64,000 nucleotides of DNA, from positions 38,519,293-38,583,292 of the forward strand of contig NC_065544.1 of the NCBI RefSeq assembly GCF_932294415.1, in the 5' to 3' direction. The DNA is from Quercus robur (Eukaryota > Streptophyta > Magnoliopsida > Fagales > Fagaceae). Shown piece after piece: positions 37,300 to 47,919 of the stretch. Numbering within the stretch: the first letter of the stretch is position 1; each line of letters begins with the position of its first letter. Both the position numbers and the translations under genes were made by a program. A model generated the notes under the pieces. It did not search any database, was not told the DNA's origin, and saw only the letters and a program-made list of their open reading frames with translations.

Positions 37300-40200
37300 C
37301 TTATACCCAGGGGTGGAGGGAGGGGGGGCGGGGGGCGAGAGGGGGCCGGTGTCCCCTCTGAACTTTCAAATTTTTTTACTTATAATATTATAATGACAAA
37401 ATGCCTTATTTCCCCCCCCCCCCCCCTTCCCCTTGACACAAAAGAAAAAAAAAATCAATTCATGATACCTTTTCTCAGTAAACTTTTCCTCCTACTACAA
37501 TTCTAATATATAAAACCAATGTGTCCCATTTAATAATGATTAAAAAAAAAAAAATCTCTACATTGAATAGGATGAGAGTCTGAACACACTACACAGTAGC
37601 TTGATGGACTTTTAAAAACAAAAATGTACAACTATAATATAATACAATGGGTCCCACTTGGTAATCATATACTATATAATAAAAGTTGGGTATAGAAACT
37701 GTAGTTGCGCTAAGTGGCTGTACTAAATTGCAGAAATTTTTTTAGAATTTTAAAAAAATTAATTTTTTTTGTACTTATCTTCTTCTCCTATAATTTCTAA
37801 ATTGATAAAAATCTTAATTTGTTTACAATCCAAACTCTTCATCTAATCCTTTTATTATTATAATTTATAAGTTGATAAGAAATTTTTATTTGATTACAAT
37901 TCAAACTCTTCATCTAATCCTTTTTTTTTTATTTAAATTACATTAATACATGAAAAAAAAAAAAAAACACTCTCAAAGTGATAGAGAAAACAAACAAGTT
38001 TATTCTTTATTGTTTTTCTAAATTTATATCCTAATTTATAATTTGTGTTAATTTCATAATTTTAAAATATGAATAATTTTGATTATATTCTTTATATTTA
38101 ATGTAAATTATCGTTTATAGGTTTTTGGTTGTGTTATATTCTTCCAAAAAAAAGAAATAAAATAAAATAAAAGAGTTTATATAAATTTGGCAACAGAGCG
38201 AAATAGATAAGGCTAAGAAATGTTTACTAATAATAATTTTATTAGTAACTTTTTTTAAAATGATTTAAAAAAAATGAATAGAGAGATAATTTATTAACAT
38301 GATTTAAACTCTTCTAAAACTTTTTTAAGGGTTGGTTTAAAAAAATTGCAAAGTAATTTTCTAATTATTAACTACTATGCGCTAACTTCTAACTACCAAA
38401 ACCCACAATTGAAATACTAATCCGTATGAGTCTATGAGATACCATTTCCAAAAATTAATATCTTAGCTATTAATTATTAACCTCTTTTCTATAATATATG
38501 TTAAATTCAACTACACCACCTCTTTTCTATAATATATGTTAAATTCAAATCATTTTTCATGCATATTCACACGCTACACAAAGGAATTATAATAAGAATT
38601 AACTAGACAGGGGTAAGACTACACCACCTCTTTTTTACAATAAATATTAAATTTAGATCATTTTTCATGCATATACACACACATGTAGCATGCAACACAC
38701 AAGACTTAAACTTTAAGTTTAAACTTAAACTTGGTATGGTGAAGGTCACTTGAGTTTCAGTGCCTTCTTCCATGCTTTCAAGGACAAAAAATAAATTCTC
38801 ATGTGAGTCTCTCTCTACTTCAAATTTTTAAATGTCTAATAATTTAGATTGTTCTTAATTATTGAATTGAAGTTTCACTTAAACATTATTTCAATTATTG
38901 TTTCGAATAGTTTTTAATTATTAAATTCAAGGGTTTTCGATTTAAATATATATGATTAATTGAGCCTTAAAGTTCAATGTATTATTGAAAATCATTATAT
39001 ATATATATATATATATTTTAGGTATCTCTACCATCTTCCATTCAATTATATATATATGCATATTATGATACCTTAGTATCACACAACATGCATTCATTAT
39101 ATAACTTAAAAGTAAAATATTCATTTATTTTTATTATTTATTTTAAGTAAATTAATAAAAATAATAATTTTTCTAGATAGGGAAAAGACTACACCACCTT
39201 TTTTCTACAATATATGTTAAATTCAGATCATTTTTCATGCATATTCACAACCTACACGAAGGAATTATAATAAGAATTAGTTAGATAGAAGCAAGATTAC
39301 ACCCCCTCTTTTCTACAATATATGTTAAATTCAGATCATTTTTCATACATATTCACACGCTACACAAAGGAATTATAATAAGAATTAATTAGACAGGGGT
39401 AAGACTACACCACCTCTTTTCTACAATAAATATAAAATTTAGATCATTTTTCATGCATATACACACATGTAGCATGCAATGCACCATGCAATGCATAAGA
39501 CTTAAACTTTAAGTTTAAACTTAAACTTGGTAGGGTGAAACTCACTCGAATTTCAATGCCTTCTTCCATGCTTTCAAGGACAAAAATTAAATTCTCATGT
39601 GAGTCTCTCTCTACTTCAAATTTTTAAATGTTTAATAATTTAGATTGTTCTTAATTATTGAATTGAGGTTTCACTTAAACATTATTTAAATTATTGTTTC
39701 AAATAGTTTTTAATTATTAAATTCAAGGGTTTTCCATTTAAATATATGTGATTAATTGAGCCTTAAAGTTCAATGTTTTATTGAAAATCATTATATATAT
39801 ATATATATATATTAGGTACCTCTACCATCTTCCATTCAATTATATATATATATATATATATGCGTGTGTGCATATTATGATACCTTAGTTTTACACAACA
39901 TGCATTCATTATGTAACTTAAAAGTAAAATATTCATTTATTTTTATTATTTATTTTAAGTAAATTAATAAAAAAATAATTTTTCTAGACAAGGATAAGAC
40001 TACACCACATCTTTTCTACAATATATGTTAAATTCAAATCATTTTTCATGCATATTCACACGCTGCACGAAGGAATTATAATAAGAATTAGCTAGATAGA
40101 GATAAGACTACACTATCTCTTTTCTATAATATATGTTAAATTCAAATCATTTTTCATGCATATTCACACGCTACACAAAGGAATTATAATAAGAATTAAC

Positions 40201-40419
40201 TAGACAGGGGTAAGACTACACCACCTCTTTTCTACAATAAATATTAAATTTAGATCATTTTTCATGCATATATACACACATGTAGCATGCAACGCACAAG
40301 ACTTAAACTTGGTAGGTTGAAACTCACTCGAGTTTCGGTGCCTTCTTCCATGCTTTTAAGGACAAAAATTAAATTCTCGTGTGAGTCTCTCTACACTTTG
40401 AATTTTTAAATGTTTAATA

Positions 40420-40680
40420 CTCCCTCCGTCCCACTTTGTTTGTCCTGTTTGGAAAGTCAAACTTTTTAAGGGAATATCATTTATTGTTTTTTCTACTTTT
40501 TAAAAATGTATAAGTTTCCAAAACTACCCTTAAATAAATTTATCAAAAAATTGAATTATTAATAAAATAGGGGTATAATAGGAACATTAGTAAATTAATG
40601 ACTTTTATTTTTAGAAACAGGACAATATTTTGGGACATCTCAAAATGGAATACAGGACAAACAAAGTGGGACGGAGGGAG
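40420..40680. mobile_element. Stowaway-type MITE (Tc1/mariner)
   Basis: Ends CTCCCTCCGTCCCACTTTGT and its near-perfect inverse (ACAAAGTGGGACGGAGGGAG), flanked by TA on both sides (40418-40419 and 40681-40682), as for Stowaway. Sister repeats at about 38833 and 39631 read TTTAATAATTTAG or a close variant with a single TA and no insert, giving a direct empty-site comparison. Confidence 0.95.
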
Positions 40681-40882
40681 TAATTTAGATTGTTCTTAAT
40701 TATTGAATTGAGGTTTCACTTAAATATTATTTCAATTATTGTTTCGGATAGTTTTTAATTATTAAATTCAAGAGTTTTCCATTTAAATATATGTGATTAA
40801 TTGAACCTTAAAGTTAAATGTATTATTCAAAATCATATTTTTTTTTATATATATTTTTAGGTACCTCTACCATCTTCCATTC

Positions 40883-41616
40883 TGTGGGGGTAAAATTCGC
40901 CAGTCAACGTTGGGCCATAGTACTTGTACTAAGTCCAACCACAATAAGAAGCAAAGACACGGGCAGAGGACCCCCCAGCCCAATCACGTTGGGCCGGGCT
41001 TGCTTAGGGGCGTCCGAGGAGGAGTACCTCCTCGGACGCACCAAATGGGAGTCCAATTCACACCCTTTACATGGAGAAAGGTCATCCAAAATCATGGAAG
41101 AAAGCAGAACGTTCCCGGGGGGGGGGGGGGCAACCACAACTGCCGCATTAAATGCAAGGAAGCTACTTTTCCAGCCGCATTAATGTGGAAAGGACAGGAG
41201 AACAAAATTATCTTGGCCAATGCAACTCACAGAAAAGAAGGAGGATGTCCTATGGGACAGACACTCAAGTAGAGACCCAGATGATTAACAAGTGTAGGGT
41301 CATTATCGTAGGAAGGATGCTATATAAGAGAAGAAAATCCCCATGGCCAGGGGATCGCAAGAGGGAGAAAAGAAAAGGAGAGAAAAAGAGAAAAGGAGTT
41401 GGAGGAACAAAGCATAAGATACAGCCCCACGGACTGTTATCCCAAGAAGCTTAGAGGAATATTCCCACGTCCAAATGGTTGCATGGCTTGTTCATAACTA
41501 TGTGCACTCTGTCAAGACCTAGTTCTATAACCTACTCTCTACAAATTCATTGTTGAGGGACTTTTGGACCAGAATCGCTTGCCTGTTGTGCCTGAGCCCC
41601 AAAAACAGCCCCTACA
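40883..41616 (+). mobile_element. Solo LTR with 5-bp TSD
   Basis: Starts TGTGGGGGTAAAATTCG, ends AGCCCCTACA, and is flanked by CATTC at 40878-40882 and 41617-41621. Sister repeats at about 39031 and 39833 carry CCATTCAATTATAT uninterrupted, proving the insertion. Inside are a hairpin GTCCGAGGAGGA/TCCTCCTCGGAC near 41009-41034, a G-run at 41117-41128 and a TATA-like GCTATATAAGAG near 41320. It is related to the solo LTR at 32388-33160, in opposite orientation. Confidence 0.93.
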
Positions 41617-41850
41617 CATTCAATTATATATATATATATATATATAAATGCATATTATAATACCTTAATTTCACATAACATGCATTCATTATGTAACTTA
41701 AAAGTAAAATATTCATTTATTTTTATTATTTATTTTAAGTAAATTAATAAAAAAATTATTTACATATAAATTTTGATTAAACCGTGCATCGCACGGGTAT
41801 AATGCTAGTGATTAAAAAAAAATGTTTCATATTCATTAGTTTACTCATTA

Positions 41851-42080
41851 GTGACTTTGGCATTGATCTTACTAGTTGCAACAGCTACTGTTGAAATAGC
41901 TTTTTCGGCAATGAACATAATTAAAAATCTATTACGTAATCAAATAGGAGATTAATAGATGAATGATTGCTTATTCACATATATTGAGAAAAATATATTC
42001 AAGATTATTGAGTGTAAAGAAATCATGCAGCGGTTTCAAAATATGAAAAAATATCAAGGGCAATTGAGTAAAATAAGTTA
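41851..42080 (+). pseudogene. hAT transposase C-terminal dimerisation domain, decayed
   Basis: Reads LILLVATATVEIAFSAMNII, then NDCLFTYIEKNIFKIIE and IMQRFQNMKKYQGQLS, the hallmark C-terminus of TTF/MYM-type hAT transposases. Two adjacent stops (TAATAG) interrupt the domain after NQIGD. This identifies the host element as hAT and shows the protein is dead. Confidence 0.85.
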
Positions 42081-42269
42081 GGTGTAAAAAAATAAATTAA
42101 AGTTTACATTTTATGTTAGATTCTGTATGACAATTACATTATAATATAGTAGTTTATTTATTTTGTTATTAATATTGATTAATTTTTTTAGATTAATTTT
42201 TTTCTTTCAATCTTATCTTTTAATCTTGCCTCCCCGACCTAAATTCCTGGTCCCGCCACTGCTCATACC

Positions 42270-42621
42270 CGAAAAAAAAATTGCATACAACTATTACACA
42301 TAGAATCAAGATTGTGATTAATAAATTAGACATGGTAAAATATAGACACATCTCCTTATTTGAACGTGTCTAGTGCTCTTATACATAATACCACGCCAAA
42401 CCCGCATTTCATGACTAACCCTCACTAAAGCACTGAACTCATCACAATGGTGTGACACATTCTGCTAAATTCATACTACAAATTACACGTAATTTTTAAC
42501 ACGGATTCAGTGCCCTGGAATATTAGCCGCAAGCTTTACCCCCTTGACCAAAAAAGGAAAAAACAAGAGTGCGCATTACGCAGAGCTCTTATTATTGTCC
42601 GCTAACTAATTGATCAGAACA
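42270..42621. other. Spacer / proximal promoter of the ceramide synthase gene
   Basis: No coding content. Lies between the hAT right end and the TATA-like box of the next gene, so the hAT element forms the upstream boundary of this promoter. Confidence 0.5.
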
Positions 42622-42630
42622 TATATAATA
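42622..42630 (+). promoter_or_regulatory. TATA-like box of the ceramide synthase gene
   Basis: TATATAATA about 300 bp before the start codon. A (CT)n-rich stretch at about 42681-42720, common in plant 5' leaders, follows. Confidence 0.5.
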
Positions 42631-42803
42631 AATAAAGCAAGATCTCATCCTCGACCTCCCTAATTTCCCTTGCCACCCTTTCTCTTCTCTCTCTCTTCTC
42701 TCTCTCTCTCTCTCTCTCTCTAACTGAGCGAGCAAAAAAATATCTTCATAATCTTTCTCTGTGAAAAATTAGGGCCAAGCTTTAGATCTCGGAGACTATA
42801 GAA

Positions 42804-42845
42804 ATGGCGGTCAATCGCATCCGATTCTTGCATTGCGGTCGCTGA
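42804..42845 (+). other. Upstream ORF in the ceramide synthase leader
   Basis: ATG at 42804 opens a 13-codon frame closed by TGA at 42843-42845, within the inferred 5' leader. A second upstream ATG at 42894 opens a different frame that overlaps the main start at 42929. Both could lower translation. Relevance depends on the real transcription start, which is not known. Confidence 0.45.
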
Positions 42846-42928
42846 TTTTCGGTTGCCGGAATCGGAGTTGGCAGCGATTGATTTCGCCGGTTGATGCTTC
42901 TCTGTGACATTCTTGTTCGGACTCTCAC

Positions 42929-45900
42929 ATGGACTCGATCTGGAGCAATGGCGTCGAGCCTGTTTCTTCTTTCCTCGTCGCTATCTACTTTGCTATCGGC
43001 TTCCTCGCCGCCAGGTTCTTCCTCGACAAATTCGTCTTCCGCGTAAGCTTCTTGCTCTGTGTTTCGGCTCTAGAGCAATTATTCTTTGTAGCTTTTCGTT
43101 TTACTTTGCAATTCTTCGAATTCTTGATTCTTGTTTGTTATGGTTTACTTTTAGAAATGAGCTTGTTTGCTGAGAAAATTGTGGAGGAAAAGTAGCATTT
43201 GGACTTTATTTGTAGTGTGATTCTTTTGTACATTTCTTTTTAGGTTACAGCTATTTTAGATGTATGATCTTTAATATTAGAATTGTTTCTTGGATTCAAT
43301 CAGCAAAGAATGAGAGCATTTAGTTGCTAAATCTTATTTGAATGCATGATTATAAGGATGTAAGTGCTGCTCAAGGATTTTCAGAATTTGTGAATAAAGA
43401 ATGTTGTAAGGACTAAGGAATAGAGGGGAAAAGATTCTAATGCTCCGTTTGTTTCAATGGAAAACCTTGTGTTTAGTGTTTTCCACTAATTTTTTTTTGG
43501 GAAAACAACTCTATCTCACAGCAAGCTAAATAAGGGAAATTAGGAGATTTTTTTCAACTCAATTAAGGTTGCTACCAATCATAGGAAAATGAGGTAGTTT
43601 TATAGAAAATACTTTTTGGAAAATGACTCATTTTTTAGAAAACATTATTTCCGAAACAAACAAAGCGTAAATTATAACTGCAAATAGTTGAAGTGAGAGG
43701 GATTGATGATAGGGTGGTATTTTGTATATTTATTCTAATGATGAAAATACTGTGTTGTCAGTTACAGCTTAATTTTCTCTATTATCATCGATTAGGATTG
43801 AGCTTGACACGGCCTTTGTCATTCGATTAGGAGACAAGTATGCACTTAGGAGTTCCAATCATTGCTTAATTTTGTTTATTTTTCATTATATTTGTAGGTT
43901 TGAATTATGTGGTGAATGGTTTATTTAGCTTGATTGATGATGTGCTGGGCAAGAGTCTCGCTGTGGAAGGTTTTTTTTCCTGAACAACTGGGGGGGAAGG
44001 GGATTCAGCCATTGAGCTACAAGGCTCTTGGCCTAACTGTGGAAATTTTAGCTGCCATTCATTTAAAGGAATGGCTCTTTACTTTAGTCATTAGGTAGGC
44101 CAGCTCTTACGCTAGGCCACTTAGGCAATTTAATAAGGCCCTATGATTTTGGTTCTATAGTATATTATTATACTTAGAGGTCAAGCCTTGGTGCCACCCA
44201 AAGCAACAAGTCGTGGGTTTAGGACTGGGAATCAACCTCTCCAAAGTAAAAACATGGGGGGTAAGGCTGCTAGTTACCTACTAAAAGTGGGAGTTTTGTG
44301 CATTGGTATGACCTTTTTACTGCATTTTTATGCTTATTACAACCTAAATGGGTTCTAGTTAGCTCAACTAATAAAGTCTATTGTCATCGAATAAGACTTG
44401 GGTTTGAATCATGAGCGATCATCATGGATCGGATATCATCATGGATCGGATATTATAGGTTTCAAATCATACCGTGTCTATATTTATATAACCCTAAAGT
44501 AAAGTAGATCTCATATTTAGCTAAAAATGAAGAAATCAATATACCGTTTTTTGCTCTCAGTCTCTCTGTCATTTTAAAGAAGACTATATCATTTACCAAT
44601 AAAAATGTCTTTCCGTCTTTTTCTATTTCGTAAAAAAGTATAATTTGTAGTAAAATACATATAATTTATAGAAAGAAGCAATTTGATAATAATGTTGATT
44701 ATGAGACAACACAATCTGCAAAAAAAAAATATATATATATATATATATATTTTTTTCTTATATATAATAGATTAAGCTATTTCTTCATTTCAGAGCAGAA
44801 CCAGTAGGTTTCAAATATATGATTAATTTCAAGATTTTTTCATTGACAACTCAATAGTTAAGGGAGGGGATTTATACCCTAGATGTTATTATTGGAAATA
44901 CTAGGAAATGTCAACTAGTTGAGCTATAAGGCTCTTGGCGTTTAATTTCAAGAAATTTAAATTATTAAACGATGATAGTTTATAAAAATATTGCCTGTCT
45001 TAAATGTTTTCTCAAACTTGATATTTGTTTTCATATTTATGGTGCAGATTTATTTTTAGAACGGTAGAACTATTGGTTTAAAAAGTAGTTATATAAATAG
45101 AACTAAATACTCTAATTGACGTATTGAATTATGTAAAATGACTAGTTTCTTTTCTAAATGCATGCATTGCTATAAAAAATCTATAGATGTATGTTATAGT
45201 TACTTTTGCAAAAAGAAAGTTTTTATATTTAAAATGATGAAATCTACAGATGTATGTTATGATTTGTTTTTTTTTACCTATCCAAAAAAAAAAAAAAAAA
45301 TCATAGCATTCTATAGAATTTTCTTATACATAACTGTAATACCTATGGTCAAAATGAAGTGTATGCGTATATGGTTCAATCAAAATATATCCAAAATACA
45401 AAGACCAAAAAGCACAAGAATGGTAAATTAGCCTTGTTTATGTCTTTAATATGTCAAATAAAAAATTGTTTGTGTAGGAAGAATGTTATATGTATAATAA
45501 ATCAATGGTCCATACCATTTCCTTCAAGATCCAGTGGTTAATATTAATGGTATATTTTCTAGGAAAAAAAAAAAAACAACTCTCCTAGGCATGCTTTTTG
45601 CTTCTTCAAAAAAGTACCAAAAATAATATCTTCATCAAATGAGTTTTGCTTCAGCCAAGCAAAATGCTTAGAATTGGGGGTTTCGAGTTTTGAGCTTTAT
45701 GCACGCATAGGTACACTTTTAATATTGCTTTTTTTTTTTTTCCTTTTTTTTTTCTTTTTTTTAATAACAACATTGCTGTTGTTGATTAAACTGGGAGGTA
45801 TTGAAGACTTGAAATTGTTATTACAGCTAATCAGGAAAGGAAAAAAGAAAAAGAATTTTCTCTGCTATGTGTTTGCTTGATTTGCATATGAATGATTGTC

Positions 45901-47888
45901 AAAGAAATAGAACAATAGTAAATAAATAGAATGAAAGGAGCGTAGTAACTTGTGGAGAGAATGGTCTACTGTGCTCAATTTAAAGAATGGAAAACCGACA
46001 TGCAAAAAAAAAAAAAAAAAAGAATTGACCATGATTGAAGTACAAAAGGAATGCAATGTCAATAAAAAATGGATACTTGGGATTGAGCAAGCATGTCAAG
46101 AAGGAAAATTTGCCCAGCTATGGAAAGAAATATTATCACATTAACTAAAGGAGAAATTTTGTTGCTATGGCGATTATACACATCAAAGAAAGAGTTGACT
46201 TTCCTTCCCCTTGAACTTTGGGGGTTATATGCGCTGTAACGATAGAGTAGTAGAGCTACCAGTATTACATGCTCCCTTTATTGGCAAAATTTTTGCATTA
46301 TGATGTAATTCAGTGCTTCAGTTGTTGCATTGGAAATCTTCTGAGAGTTCAGCTTGCAACATGAGTGTTCTGTTGCTGAAATTTTGCATTACATGCCCTG
46401 TAATGTATTATTTGAATGTTTCAAGTTCTTTTATGTTTGAATACCTTGCCAAGTCACCTTCTGTAAAGTGTTAATATGTGTTCTCAAACCAATGTGTTTT
46501 TGAATTTTCACAAAATACAAACCACATACTTTCTCTCTCTGGCTGTTTTCCCATGTTTTCCACATATACTATGTTAAAAGATATCTTTGTTCATGTGCAT
46601 GCATGGATCTGTTGATGTGATACAAATTATTTTGTGTCATGTTTCTTCATTTCACTTTTCTTAAATGGCAGTGACGAATTTCATCAGAACTTTCTTTTTT
46701 ATCTTTCTGATAAAACAATAGCTCTGCTGTCAACAATTTGGGGTATATTTGGATTAAAACACAGTATTCATTTAAGCTTTCCACTCTTGTGAGAAATGAT
46801 GTTACTCAATGAAGCTCATGCTCATAGTAAACTTCTGTGCTTATTACTATACCTAAAAGCAAAACTCATGCTGAGATAGTTAATCGTTATTGGAAATATC
46901 TGATGCTCTTTCTAAGTATCAATCTTGCATGCTTTGTTGTTACAAGAAAAAGAAAATGAATAGGACAAGACATTTTAAACACTATGTTTCATTAGTATTA
47001 TTTGAATAATTCTTTATATATTTTCTTCCAGAAATTGTCCATCTGGTTGTTGAGGTATAATGGAGCTGTTCCACTAAAGATTGATGATGCAACACGGTCA
47101 AAGATTGTAAAATGCTCAGAGTCAATGTGGAAGCTAGCATACTATGCTACTGTTGAAGCATGTGTTCTCAAAATAACACACAGCGAACCATGGTTCAGGG
47201 ATACTAAAGAATACTTTAGAGGCTGGCCAAATCAAGAGTTTACGTGAGTAATTCACATGCTTGGCTTCATTTTCTTACTAGGTTTCTTGTAAGTTTCTTC
47301 ATAATTTGTTTAAATGTGTAAAATGAAAGAAAAACATTGGCTACTAGCATGCTGGTATATACCCTTATCTCCAAAACTATACTATGGCATTGCACAAGAG
47401 GCTTCCCTTTCGCCTTTTATTGTATAATCACAAGAAAATAGAGCCAAGCAGGTCCTCCAGAGAGACGTAAATAATTAAAAAAAACCTAAATATTCTTGCT
47501 ACTTTTTTAGAATGGCTAGAGGCAGCTAGAGGCATATATGTCATAGCATTGAATGGATGATGACCAAGCTGTGGATATGATATAAGAAACCACTTTTTTT
47601 CTGTCTTTTTGCTCTGAAATATTTTTCTGTGGTACCATACACAGACTAGACAAGATGGAAGATTTTTCCATTCTTTTCTTGCAGAGCAGAATGTCTAATT
47701 ATTTTTTTATTTTTTTGGGGCATAGCCATCTGCTTATTAATTACTGCATGGTTTTTGTTAGCTTTCGTTTCTATTCTGAATGCATATGATTGGTAATGAT
47801 ATTGCTCTCTTTAGACAGCATGCCAGTTTTACTTTTTGACATACATAATTATGGAGAGATGTCTTTCTCTCTCTCTCTCTCTCTCTCT

Positions 47889-47919
<31 letters not shown>

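Larger units (their letters stand above)
38606..41765 (+). repeat. Tandem triplication, unit about 0.8 kb, inside the Helitron
   Basis: Units begin at GACAGGGGTAAGACTACACC at 38606, 39392 and 40203 (spacings 786 and 811). Each runs through TAGCATGCAA, CTTAAACTTGGTA, TGCCTTCTTCCATGCTTT, an AT microsatellite and TTAAAAGTAAAATATTC. A smaller subrepeat of about 105 bp (CTTTTCTACAATATATGTT, then CACGCTACACAAAGGAATTA) occurs twice before units 2 and 3 and in part before unit 1. The third unit is enlarged by a Stowaway MITE and a solo LTR absent from units 1 and 2. Confidence 0.92.
37665..41808 (+). mobile_element. Non-autonomous Helitron
   Basis: The 3' end has the Helitron signature: a GC hairpin CCGTGC-ATC-GCACGG (41782-41796), a short spacer, then CTAG (41805-41808) followed by host T. 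The 5' end is taken as TC at 37665, preceded by host A and followed by an AT-rich start (ATACTATATAATAAAAG), consistent with insertion between A and T without duplication. No Rep/helicase coding was found. The interior holds a triplicated segment, a Stowaway MITE and a solo LTR. The 3' end is firm; the 5' end is a best guess. Confidence 0.72.
37308..42261 (+). mobile_element. hAT transposon carrying nested insertions
   Basis: The left end CAGGGGTGGAGGG and the right end (CAGTGGCGGGACC on the opposite strand) are hAT-type termini. Flanking octamers CTTATACC (37300-37307) and CTCATACC (42262-42269) differ at one base, fitting an 8-bp hAT duplication. A C-terminal hAT dimerisation domain survives near the right end (separate entry). 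Most of the interior is a later Helitron (37665-41808). The rest of the transposase, including any zinc finger, is missing, so the element was already internally deleted or lost that part. Confidence 0.8.

Noticed and set aside
40818..41454. Several overlapping open frames of 77-121 codons as genes
   Set aside because: They lie in a solo LTR flanked by CATTC duplications; the relative at 32388-33160 shares them only by LTR descent.
38606..41765. CRISPR-like array
   Set aside because: Units are about 0.8 kb with 105-bp subrepeats, no short repeat-spacer pattern, and this is plant nuclear DNA.
44345..44450. Possible tRNA gene (A and B box)
   Set aside because: No foldable acceptor stem or anticodon arm; it is a SINE head.
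45178..45260. Repeat AATCTAYAGATGTATGTTAT as another micro-retroinsertion
   Set aside because: The 42-bp spacer has no terminal A- or T-tail, so a simple local duplication is more likely.
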